A stretch of 64,000 nt of DNA from Rhodococcus sp. AW25M09. GTDB taxonomy: Bacteria > Actinomycetota > Actinomycetes > Mycobacteriales > Mycobacteriaceae. The stretch lies in contig NZ_CAPS01000076.1 in the NCBI RefSeq assembly GCF_000333955.1, positions 1 to 64,000 on the forward strand. Direction: 5' to 3'. The first letter of the stretch is position 1. Every line of letters begins with the position of its first letter. Made by a program: the position numbers and the translations under genes. Positions 25,478 to 32,546 of this stretch are shown piece by piece. A model generated the notes under the pieces. The model did no database searches and was not told the DNA's origin. It saw nothing but the letters and a program-made list of their open reading frames with translations.

Positions 25478-26113
25478 GTGAATGCCGACGCTTCCGGTGA
25501 CCGGGCCGAGGACCGTCTCGAGCGGAGTTCCATCGCGCGTGAACTTGCGCGTTTCGCTCATCGCACCGCCGAAACCGACGGACTGCGCGCCGCTGCGGTA
25601 GCTGTTGCCGTGGGCGGAGCACCGGGGGACAGACGGATGCTGTTGACGAAGCGGCCGGATCGATTGCGCGCACATCCCGGTCAGTACGCCCTGCCCGGCG
25701 GCGGCGTGGATCCGGGCGAGTCCAGCGTGCAGGCGTGCCTTCGGGAACTGGACGAGGAGTTGGGTCTTCGCGCCGCGCCCGCCGACGTACTCGGCAGGCT
25801 GGACGACTACGTCACTCGATCCGGCTACGTCATCACGCCGTTCGTGGTGTGGGTAGGGGACTATTCGTCCTCGTTGCGCCCCAGCGAGGACGAGGTAGCC
25901 GAGGTGTTCGAGGTGACGGTCGACGAATTGGACGTCGATGCCCAGTTCGTCTCGATTCCCGAATCGCCTCGTCCCGTCATCAGATGGCCGTACCGTACCG
26001 GTGCCATCCATGCTCCGACCGGTGCGATCGTCCACCAATTCCGGGAGGTGGCGTTGCATGGTCGCCACACCCGGGTCGCGGACTTCGAGCAGCCCGTGTT
26101 CGCATGGCGCTAA
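25478..26113 (+). CDS. Nudix hydrolase (CoA-pyrophosphatase-like)
   Basis: 211 aa, GTG start. Nudix box GGGVDPGESSVQACLREL followed by DEELGL is complete, with LLTKRPDRLRAHPGQYALPGGG upstream, the pattern of NudL/CoA-diphosphatase-type enzymes (KR...H.GQ.A.PGG). It hydrolyses a nucleoside-diphosphate-linked substrate. It sits between idi and the phosphatidyltransferase on the same strand; specific substrate cannot be told from sequence. Confidence 0.85.
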   Translation: MNADASGDRAEDRLERSSIARELARFAHRTAETDGLRAAAVAVAVGGAPGDRRMLLTKRPDRLRAHPGQYALPGGGVDPGESSVQACLRELDEELGLRAAPADVLGRLDDYVTRSGYVITPFVVWVGDYSSSLRPSEDEVAEVFEVTVDELDVDAQFVSIPESPRPVIRWPYRTGAIHAPTGAIVHQFREVALHGRHTRVADFEQPVFAWR

Positions 26114-26182
26114 CGTGGCCGCAGACACGGTGCCGACGGCCCGCGTGCGCACGAAGAGCAGTACGACAGGAGGTGATCGGTG

Positions 26183-26785
26183 ATGACGGACAACCGTGAA
26201 GTCGAGGTGTCCGATCGCATCGCCACCGTTCCCAACCTGCTCAGCGCCATTCGACTCGCCGGCGTTCCCTTGTTTCTGTACCTCCTGCTGGGTCCCGAAG
26301 CGGACGGCTGGGCGCTGGTCATCCTGCTCGTCAGCGGTGGAACCGATTGGCTCGACGGCAAGCTCGCTCGCATGCTGGGTCAGGCCTCCAAGTTGGGTGC
26401 CGTTCTCGATCCGCTGGTCGATCGGCTCTACGTCGTCAGCACGCTGGTTGCCTTCGTGCTGCGCGGAATCATCCCGTGGTGGGTCGCTGCGATACTGATC
26501 GGGCGCGACGTCGTGCTCGGGTTGACGATGTTCGTCTATCGACGTCGTTCCCTCCCGCCGCCGGACGTCATCTACCTCGGCAAGGCCGCAACTTTCGTCG
26601 TCATGATTGCGTTGCCGGTGCTGCTGGTCTCCACCGGTACCGGTTCGGTGGCCGACGCCGCGGGTCCACTCGGGTACGCCCTGCTCATCTGGGGCACCGC
26701 GCTCTACACCTGGACCGGACTGCTGTACCTCGGCAAGGCCATCGCCGTTGCCAAGGCAGTCGATCCGACAGTGGCCGGCATGTGA
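26183..26785 (+). CDS. CDP-alcohol phosphatidyltransferase (PgsA2-like)
   Basis: 200-aa integral membrane enzyme with about five to six helices. The CDP-alcohol signature DG-x2-AR-x8-G-x3-D-x3-D is seen in DWLDGKLARMLGQASKLGAVLDPLVDR (split across 26360-26440). It transfers a phosphatidyl group from CDP-diacylglycerol to an alcohol (glycerol phosphate, glycerol or inositol phosphate). An unusually complete Shine-Dalgarno, AGGAGGTGA at 26168-26176, serves ATG 26183 or GTG 26180. It opens the block that parallels M. tuberculosis Rv1822 onward and overlaps the DUF881 gene by GTGA. Confidence 0.88.
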   Translation: MTDNREVEVSDRIATVPNLLSAIRLAGVPLFLYLLLGPEADGWALVILLVSGGTDWLDGKLARMLGQASKLGAVLDPLVDRLYVVSTLVAFVLRGIIPWWVAAILIGRDVVLGLTMFVYRRRSLPPPDVIYLGKAATFVVMIALPVLLVSTGTGSVADAAGPLGYALLIWGTALYTWTGLLYLGKAIAVAKAVDPTVAGM

Positions 26786-27654
26786 CGGCGGAGCCCGCGC
26801 AGCGACCACCGGAAGGGCCCAGGAGAAATCCCGTCCCGTCGTTGTTGACGTCGTTGCTGACCGATCACCTCGATCCCGGGTACGCGGCTGCGGCCGGAGA
26901 ACGCTCCGCGCAACACACTCGGAAGCCTCGGATGCCTGCGGCGATCTGGCTGCTGTCCGGGGCCGTCGTCATCGGCCTGATATTCGGTATCGCGTTTTCC
27001 CAATTGGCATCCGGTGCCGCTGTCGACCGCGCCGGTGCCGATGCGTCAGCGGCTGTCCGTGCCGCCCAGGACCGCGGCGAAGAATTGGAATCGACACGAG
27101 ACGAGCTGGCCGAGCAGGTGGCGTCGGAGCGTGATCGCGCCTTGCAGTCCGACGCATCGGGTAGCGCCCTCCTCGACCGATTGAGTGCCGTCGAATCCGC
27201 CGCCGGCATCGACACGGTCACCGGTCCCGGCCTTTCGGTCGCCGTCACCGAGCCGGCGGCCCAGGGTGATTCTTCGGATCGGTCGGTTCGCACAGGCTCC
27301 GGCGCAGCCGTGCTCGATCGAGACATTGCGTCCATCGTCAACTCGTTGTGGGCCAGCGGTGCAGAGGCGGTGTCCGTGAACGGAATCCGAGTCGGACCGA
27401 ACGTGACGATCAGGCAAGCCGGAGGGGCCATGCTCGTCGACAACCGCCCGATCGACTCGCCTTACCAGGTCGACGCGATCGGACCGCCGCAGCGGATCCA
27501 GGTCCAGTTCGTCGTCAGCGATGCGTATCTGAGGATGAGTACGGTGGCGCAGTTGTACGGAGTCGGGTTCTCGGTGCGCCCGGCCGCCGATCTCGAACTC
27601 GGACCCGCCGTTGTGAGAGAGTCGTTCGAGGCACAGGAGGCTGGTCCACCATGA
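26782..27654 (+). CDS. DUF881 membrane-anchored protein (first copy)
   Basis: 290 aa, GTG start overlapping the preceding stop. Cytoplasmic N-terminus, one transmembrane helix (about 55-75), a coiled-coil-like segment (about 85-125), and an external DUF881 domain (ITGPGLSV-type motif TVTGPGLSVAVTEP, VNSLWASGAEAVSVNG, IGPPQRIQVQF). It pairs with a second DUF881 protein around the SBP gene, as in mycobacteria (Rv1823/Rv1825-like) and Bacillus. Role unknown; the conserved cluster is thought to be envelope- or division-related (inference). Confidence 0.88.
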   Translation: MTAEPAQRPPEGPRRNPVPSLLTSLLTDHLDPGYAAAAGERSAQHTRKPRMPAAIWLLSGAVVIGLIFGIAFSQLASGAAVDRAGADASAAVRAAQDRGEELESTRDELAEQVASERDRALQSDASGSALLDRLSAVESAAGIDTVTGPGLSVAVTEPAAQGDSSDRSVRTGSGAAVLDRDIASIVNSLWASGAEAVSVNGIRVGPNVTIRQAGGAMLVDNRPIDSPYQVDAIGPPQRIQVQFVVSDAYLRMSTVAQLYGVGFSVRPAADLELGPAVVRESFEAQEAGPP

Positions 27655-28079
27655 CGGAACACGATTCGACGAACGCCGTACCGGCCGAATTCGACGTGGA
27701 GGCAGCAGCGGATGCACCGATCACCACCGCTCACGGTGCATACGCCATCGCCGCGCTCGCCGCGCTGATCGCGGGGGTCGTCATCGGTACGGTCGCAGGC
27801 CCGCAGGTTCCCGCTGTCGTGGCGCCGTATTTGCCCATCGCGGTCGTCGCCGCGATAGACGCGGTTTTCGGTGGTGTCCGCGCATTCCTCGACGGAATTT
27901 TCGACGCCAAGGTGTTCGTCGTCTCGTTCGTGTTCAACGTCTTGGTCGCCGCGCTGATCGTGTGGCTCGGCGACCAGCTCGGAGTGGGAACTCAGCTGTC
28001 CACCGCCATCGTCGTCGTTCTCGGAATTCGCATTTTCGGCAACGCTGCTGCTCTGCGCCGCCGTCTGTTCGGTGCATAG
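27651..28079 (+). CDS. Small basic protein (SBP/DUF1290) membrane protein
   Basis: 142 aa with three to four hydrophobic helices. The conserved AAIDAVFGGVRAFLDGIFDAKVFV stretch (split by a turn) is the hallmark of the SBP family (DUF1290), which neighbours ftsZ in Bacillus and DUF881 genes in actinobacteria. The N-terminal about 30 acidic residues are an extension. ATGA overlap with the first DUF881 gene and a 3-bp gap to the next imply one operon. Confidence 0.88.
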   Translation: MTEHDSTNAVPAEFDVEAAADAPITTAHGAYAIAALAALIAGVVIGTVAGPQVPAVVAPYLPIAVVAAIDAVFGGVRAFLDGIFDAKVFVVSFVFNVLVAALIVWLGDQLGVGTQLSTAIVVVLGIRIFGNAAALRRRLFGA

Positions 28080-28082
28080 AAC

Positions 28083-28829
28083 ATGACCGACGGCAGGGGA
28101 CGACACGGTTGGCGCGCTCGACGCGGAACAGATCGACGCAGGCGCGGAACGGCGTTCGGCATTCTCGCGCTCGCACTGCTCTGCGTCCTCGGAATCGGTA
28201 TCGCCACGCAGGTACGAGAAACGAGTACCTCCGACAACCTCGAGAGCTCTCGGCCGGAGGACCTGCTGGTCCTGTTGGACTCGCTGACCAGGCGTGAGGC
28301 GTCGATTCGCGACGAGATCAGCACCCTGCAGAGCACCTTGGCGACGCTGAACCAGTCCGGTTCGGGGTCCGAGGCAGCGATGGCGCAAGCGCAGGAACGA
28401 TTGTCCGCGTTGTCGATTCAAGTTGGTACCGTACCTGCTCAGGGGCCGGGGATTACCCTGGTGATCGAGGATCCGAACTCGGGCGTCGGATCCGCGGTAC
28501 TGCTCGACGCCATGCAGGAGTTGCGTGCTGCCGGTGCCGAGGCGCTCCAGATCGACGGCGGCGGCAATTCCGTCCGCATCGGCGTCGACTCGTGGTTCGC
28601 CGGATCCGCAGGGCGGGTGGTGGTCGACGGTCGAGAACTGCAAGCCCCGTACACCTTCACGGCCATCGGCGACCCGCCCACGTTGGCGTCGGCACTCGAC
28701 ATTCCCGGCGGCGTCCTCGATACGGTGACTCGCAACGGCGCTACGTCGAGCATCGCGCAGTCGGACCTGGTCACGGTCTCCGCCTTGCGGGATCCGCGAC
28801 CGCGTCAATACGCTCAGCCCGGTAACTGA
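28083..28829 (+). CDS. DUF881 membrane-anchored protein (second copy)
   Basis: 248 aa: very basic N-terminal tail, a transmembrane helix (about 22-42), a coiled coil (about 55-115) and a DUF881 domain (GPGITLVIEDPN, LRAAGAEALQIDGGGNSVRIG, FTAIGDPPTLASAL). Paralog of the 26782 gene and probable partner of the SBP protein. The next gene, gcvH, begins about 40 bp downstream. Confidence 0.88.
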   Translation: MTDGRGRHGWRARRGTDRRRRGTAFGILALALLCVLGIGIATQVRETSTSDNLESSRPEDLLVLLDSLTRREASIRDEISTLQSTLATLNQSGSGSEAAMAQAQERLSALSIQVGTVPAQGPGITLVIEDPNSGVGSAVLLDAMQELRAAGAEALQIDGGGNSVRIGVDSWFAGSAGRVVVDGRELQAPYTFTAIGDPPTLASALDIPGGVLDTVTRNGATSSIAQSDLVTVSALRDPRPRQYAQPGN

Positions 28830-28869
28830 CCGCCCGATCGCCCGGGCCATGATCGAAGGGAATGCCGCG

Positions 28870-29274
28870 TTGAGCGACATCGAAGCACCAGCTGATCTGT
28901 ATTACACGCCCGAGCACGAATGGGTGCACCGCACGGGTCCCGCGACGGTGCGGATCGGAATCACCGATTTCGCGCAGGCGCAGCTCGGCGATGTGGTGTT
29001 CGTTCAGCTCCCGGCGGTCGGCGATACCGTTACTGCCGGCGAGTCGCTCGGCGAGGTCGAATCGACCAAGAGCGTGTCCGACGTCTTCAGCCCACTGACT
29101 GCGAAAGTGACTGGCGTGAACCAGGATCTGGACGGTGAGCCGGACAAGGTGAACTCCGGACCGTATACCGGCGGCTGGCTGATCGACCTCGAGGTTTCGT
29201 CGGCGGAGGAGTTGGACGCGGCACTGGCACAGATGCTCGATGCTGCCGGATATGCTCTCATCACGGCCGAGTGA
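28870..29274 (+). CDS. gcvH: Glycine cleavage system H protein
   Basis: 134-aa lipoyl carrier shuttling the methylamine group between GcvP and GcvT. The lipoylation motif is GEVESTKSVSDV with Lys at about 67; TPEHEWV near the N-terminus and NSGPYTGGWL near the C-terminus are conserved. I prefer the TTG start at 28870, which has AAGGGA about 8 nt upstream and gives a normal-length protein; an in-frame ATG at 28849 would add 7 residues but has no ribosome-binding site. gcvP is 3.3 kb downstream; gcvT and lpd are not in this window. Confidence 0.93.
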   Translation: MSDIEAPADLYYTPEHEWVHRTGPATVRIGITDFAQAQLGDVVFVQLPAVGDTVTAGESLGEVESTKSVSDVFSPLTAKVTGVNQDLDGEPDKVNSGPYTGGWLIDLEVSSAEELDAALAQMLDAAGYALITAE

Positions 29275-29487
29275 TCGGCCGACTGTCGACACCGGCCAAC
29301 CGGCCACACGGTCCCCGCTGCGCAGGGTACGGTCGACACCGAGCGATTACCCTGTCGGGGCGAAGGTCCAGCAAGCTGTACGACAGCTACGCGACACCGA
29401 ACGTCAAGCAACACCAGATGTGAAGACCATGTACTGCGTTACCCGCGGCGCTCTCTGCCCGGGTGAACGGACTGAGAAGGAGTAACG

Positions 29488-29985
29488 GTGAGCCAGAACG
29501 ACAACGACAGCAACTACGGGGAGTCGCCGGCCGAGACCACCTCGGTCTTCCGTGCCGATTTCCTCCAGGAGCTGGACAACTCCGCGGCCGCCCAGAGCAC
29601 CGAAGCTCCGGTATCGGGCGTCGAGGGATTGCCTGTCGGTGCTGCTCTGCTCGTCGTCAAGCGTGGCCCCAATGCCGGATCGCGATTTCTGCTCGACCAG
29701 CCGACCACCTCTGCCGGACGCCACCCCGACAGTGACATTTTCCTCGACGATGTCACGGTCAGCCGTCGGCACGCCGAGTTTCGGCAGGACGAGGACGAGT
29801 TTCAGGTTGTCGACGTCGGCAGCCTCAACGGCACCTACGTCAATCGGGAGCCGGTCGACTCCGCGGTACTGGCCAACGGCGACGAAGTGCAGATCGGCAA
29901 GTTCCGGTTGGTGTTCCTTACCGGACCGCGGGGCGACAACGGATCTCAGGTCGGCGACGCGTCTGCGGGTGCAGGAAGCCAGTGA
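29488..29985 (+). CDS. garA: FHA-domain metabolic regulator GarA (OdhI-like)
   Basis: 165 aa. N-terminal phospho-acceptor motif ETTSVFRADF (Thr17/Thr18 correspond to the PknG/PknB sites in mycobacterial GarA) and a C-terminal FHA domain (about 68-145: AGRHPDSDIFLDDVTVSRRH, VGSLNGTYVN). In mycobacteria and corynebacteria the unphosphorylated form inhibits 2-oxoglutarate dehydrogenase and NAD-glutamate dehydrogenase and activates glutamate synthase; phosphorylation switches it off by intramolecular FHA binding. GTG start with AAGGAG upstream. Overlaps the MerR gene by GTGA. Confidence 0.94.
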   Translation: MSQNDNDSNYGESPAETTSVFRADFLQELDNSAAAQSTEAPVSGVEGLPVGAALLVVKRGPNAGSRFLLDQPTTSAGRHPDSDIFLDDVTVSRRHAEFRQDEDEFQVVDVGSLNGTYVNREPVDSAVLANGDEVQIGKFRLVFLTGPRGDNGSQVGDASAGAGSQ

Positions 29986-30719
29986 CCGCCGTCGGGCAGC
30001 AGTCCAACGGGGGGATGTCGATTGGCTCCGTCCTCGATCGACTACGGCCCGACTTTCCGGATGTGACCATCTCGAAGATCAGATTCCTCGAAGCCGAGGG
30101 TCTGATCTCTCCGGAGCGCACCCCGTCGGGATACCGGCGGTTCTCCATTGCAGACTGCGAGCGGCTGCGGTTCGTCCTGACCGCACAGCGTGATCAGTAC
30201 CTACCGCTCAAAGTGATCAAGGAACAACTCGAAGCCATCGATCATGGCGTCGCCACAGTCGAGCGGGCCGACGCGTCCGTCAAGAGACCTCGGTCATTGA
30301 CGGTCGCCGCCGGCGAGGTGTCTCCGGAGGAGTTCCTGCCGGATCGAGAGGTCCGTATCAGCAAAGCCGACCTTCTCGCACAGGCCGGTATCGAGGATGC
30401 GTTTCTGACCGAGCTGTTGCGCAGCGGTTTGATCACGCCCGGGCAGGCCGGCTTCTACGACGACGGAGCTGTGACGCTCGCGCGAACGGCACATGCAATG
30501 TTGCAGTTCGGTCTCGAGGTGCGTCACCTGCGTGCGTTCAAACTCGCGGCAGATCGGGAAGCCGGCCTGGTAGCGCAGATCGCCGCGCCGGTTGCCAAGG
30601 GCCGAGACGCCGGTGCACGTGATCGTGCAGAAGAAATGATTCGTGAGTTGGCTGCGCTGTCGTTGACTCTGCACACCTGCCTGGTCAAAGCGGCGGTGCG
30701 CGGTGCGCTCGACCGGTGA
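29982..30719 (+). CDS. ftsR: MerR-family regulator, FtsR-like (Rv1828 type)
   Basis: 245 aa. N-terminal winged helix (MSIGSVLDRLRPDFPDVTISKIRFLE... with YRRFSIADCERL) and a long C-terminal effector-like region. Gene context gcvH-garA-here matches corynebacterial FtsR, an activator of ftsZ, and M. tuberculosis Rv1828. GTG start overlapping the garA stop. The C-terminal domain lacks the metal-binding cysteines of classical MerR proteins. Target in this organism is inferred, not shown. Confidence 0.85.
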   Translation: MTAVGQQSNGGMSIGSVLDRLRPDFPDVTISKIRFLEAEGLISPERTPSGYRRFSIADCERLRFVLTAQRDQYLPLKVIKEQLEAIDHGVATVERADASVKRPRSLTVAAGEVSPEEFLPDREVRISKADLLAQAGIEDAFLTELLRSGLITPGQAGFYDDGAVTLARTAHAMLQFGLEVRHLRAFKLAADREAGLVAQIAAPVAKGRDAGARDRAEEMIRELAALSLTLHTCLVKAAVRGALDR

Positions 30720-30816
30720 CGCGTGCTCGTGTCGGTGCGAATTCAAATAGACTCGGCTGCGACGAGCTGAACCAGCAGATCACAGCCCGGATTTCTCGAG
30801 GTGAGAGGCAGACACG

Positions 30817-31290
30817 ATGAGTGAGATGCGTGTGGTCGGTATTCGTGTCGAACAGCCGCAGAATCAGCCCGTGTTGCTGCTGCGTGAGGCAGACGGCGAC
30901 AGGTACCTCCCGATCTGGATCGGTCAAACCGAGGCTGCGGCAATCGCTTTGGAGCAGCAGGGGGTGCAACCCGCTCGGCCACTCACCCATGATCTCGTCA
31001 AGAATTTGATCTCGGCGCTGGGGCACGAGCTCAAAGAGGTGCGCATCGTGGATCTGCAGGAGGGCACTTTCTACGCCGACCTCGTGTTCGACAAGGACGT
31101 CCGAGTCTCAGCTCGGCCGTCGGACTCCGTAGCCATCGCGCTGCGGGCAGGGGTGCCGATCTTCGCCGAGGAGCCCGTGCTGGCAGAGGCCGGCCTGATC
31201 ATGCCCGACGAGCGCGAGGACGAGGTCGAGAAGTTCAAGGAGTTCCTCGATTCGGTGTCGCCGGACGACTTCAAGGCCACCGACGGGTAA
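30817..31290 (+). CDS. Bifunctional nuclease (BFN/DUF151) family protein
   Basis: 157 aa. BFN-domain features: LLLREADGDRYLPIWIGQTEAAAIA, LTHDLVKNLI, DLQEGTFYADLVF and RPSDSVAIALRAGVPIFAEE. Homologous to M. tuberculosis Rv1829 by order and sequence; plant members have RNase/DNase activity, but activity of bacterial members is poorly defined. Acidic C-terminal helix (EREDEVEKFKEFL). It lies between two MerR-type regulators. Confidence 0.9.
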   Translation: MSEMRVVGIRVEQPQNQPVLLLREADGDRYLPIWIGQTEAAAIALEQQGVQPARPLTHDLVKNLISALGHELKEVRIVDLQEGTFYADLVFDKDVRVSARPSDSVAIALRAGVPIFAEEPVLAEAGLIMPDEREDEVEKFKEFLDSVSPDDFKATDG

Positions 31291-31302
31291 CGGAAGAGTC
31301 TC

Positions 31303-31325
31303 AACCTCAACTTTAGGTTCAGGTT
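31303..31325. promoter_or_regulatory. Imperfect inverted repeat, candidate MerR operator
   Basis: AACCTCAACTT (31303-31313), a single T, then AGGTTCAGGTT (31315-31325): 9 of 11 positions are complementary across a dyad. It lies about 240 bp upstream of the second MerR gene and 13 bp after the BFN stop, in a 270-bp intergenic region without other structure. Spacing and tight dyad fit a MerR-class operator (inference). Confidence 0.45.
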
Positions 31326-31562
31326 TACGGCGCGTTGCGTTGAATCTGCGCGATCGTCCCCATAACGTCTGTGCCAGTGAAGCTCATCGCCGCCGCTGGT
31401 CGGATCTGTTGCAGTTCACGTCTCTTCAACACCTGTCGAGGCGTAGTCTGGCCTGGTACACGGCATGAATTCACGCGAGTACACCGGGGCTCGAGTTACG
31501 TCCCGGACGGATCGCAGTACTGACGATCCGAACGCAGTGAGACATCCGAGAGGGAGCAGTCA

Positions 31563-32243
31563 GTGGGAGATCAGCCGCAGCAGCATCACGGCAGCCGAGA
31601 GTCCGATGCCGCAGGCCGGACCGAGGACACGCCCGTCGATGCCGATGCTCGGGTAGACACCCCCGACCAGGCGTCGAACAGCCGGGTCGACTCACCTCAG
31701 GACATTCAGCCGGGATTGTTCCCCGACGACTCCGTCCCCGACGAACTCGTGGGCTACCGGGTGCCCAGTGCCTGCCAGATCGCAGGCATCACCTATCGTC
31801 AGCTCGACTACTGGGCCCGCACCGGCCTCGTCGTCCCGTCGATTCGAGGCGCAGCCGGGTCTGGAAGCCAGCGGCTGTACTCCTTCAAGGACATGCTGGT
31901 ACTCAAGATCGTCAAGCGGTTGCTCGATACGGGTATCTCGCTGCAGAACATCCGCGTCGCCGTCGATCACCTCCGTCAGCGCGGCGTGGGCGACCTCGCC
32001 AACATCACCCTGTTCTCGGACGGCACCACCGTGTACGAGTGCACCTCCGCAGAGGAAGTGGTGGACCTGCTCCAGGGCGGTCAGGGTGTATTCGGGATAG
32101 CCGTGAACGGTGCAATGCGCGAGCTCACCGGCACGATCGCAGACTTTCCGGCCGAACGAGCAGACGGCGGAGAAAGCCAACCGAGCCCCGAGGACGAGCT
32201 GGCGTCACGGCGCAAGAATCGCGCGAGCCGCAAGACCGGCTAG
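31563..32243 (+). CDS. MerR-family regulator (Rv1830/McdR type)
   Basis: 226 aa with a disordered N-terminal about 60 residues, a MerR winged helix (VPSACQIAGITYRQLDYWARTGLVVPSIR, then GSQRLYSFKDMLVLKIVKRLLDTG) and a short basic C-terminal tail (RRKNRASRKTG). The conserved position after garA-ftsR-BFN corresponds to M. tuberculosis Rv1830, described as a cell-division regulator. GTG start with GAGGGAG upstream. The gene is followed directly by a glycine riboswitch. Confidence 0.88.
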   Translation: MGDQPQQHHGSRESDAAGRTEDTPVDADARVDTPDQASNSRVDSPQDIQPGLFPDDSVPDELVGYRVPSACQIAGITYRQLDYWARTGLVVPSIRGAAGSGSQRLYSFKDMLVLKIVKRLLDTGISLQNIRVAVDHLRQRGVGDLANITLFSDGTTVYECTSAEEVVDLLQGGQGVFGIAVNGAMRELTGTIADFPAERADGGESQPSPEDELASRRKNRASRKTG

Positions 32244-32257
32244 ACTTTCCTACGTCG

Positions 32258-32486
32258 CGCCCGCGCGGGAGAGTTCCGAGGCATCCAGTCTCGGACGCCG
32301 AAGGAGCAACACCTCCCCGTCAATCTCTCAGGCACACGGACCGTGTGGGCTTCGACAACTCTGGAAAGTGGTGGGAGCACCCACCCGCCCAAGGGGAAAG
32401 GTGCCGGCGCGTAAGAACAACGCGCCGTGTTCGACCGAATCTCTCAGGCGCACGCGTCAGCGGGCACACGACAGAGGGGGAGGAGC
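32258..32486 (+). promoter_or_regulatory. Tandem glycine riboswitch
   Basis: Two aptamers in series. First: GCGGGAGAG (about 32264), CGCCGAAGGAGCAA (about 32296-32309), AATCTCTCAGGCA (32322-32334), CAACTCTGGA (about 32356-32365). Second: GTGGGAGCACCC (about 32370), CCGCCCAAGGGGAAAGG (about 32385), AATCTCTCAGGCGCA (about 32438-32452), ending near GACAGAGGGG (32470-32480). The two CUCUCAGGC cores are the glycine-riboswitch signature. It lies 60 bp before gcvP, where glycine binding switches the cleavage operon on. The aptamer linker is short, as in known tandem pairs. Confidence 0.95.
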
Positions 32487-32546
32487 GGCCGGAGCGTATG
32501 CCTCGGTCGTCCGACGCCTCGTCTTTCCGGCACCTGGGAGCACATC

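Noticed and set aside
32258-32546. Extended N-terminus of GcvP
   Set aside because: The open frame overlaps both glycine-riboswitch aptamers; the GTG at 32547 has a ribosome-binding site and gives the family N-terminus.
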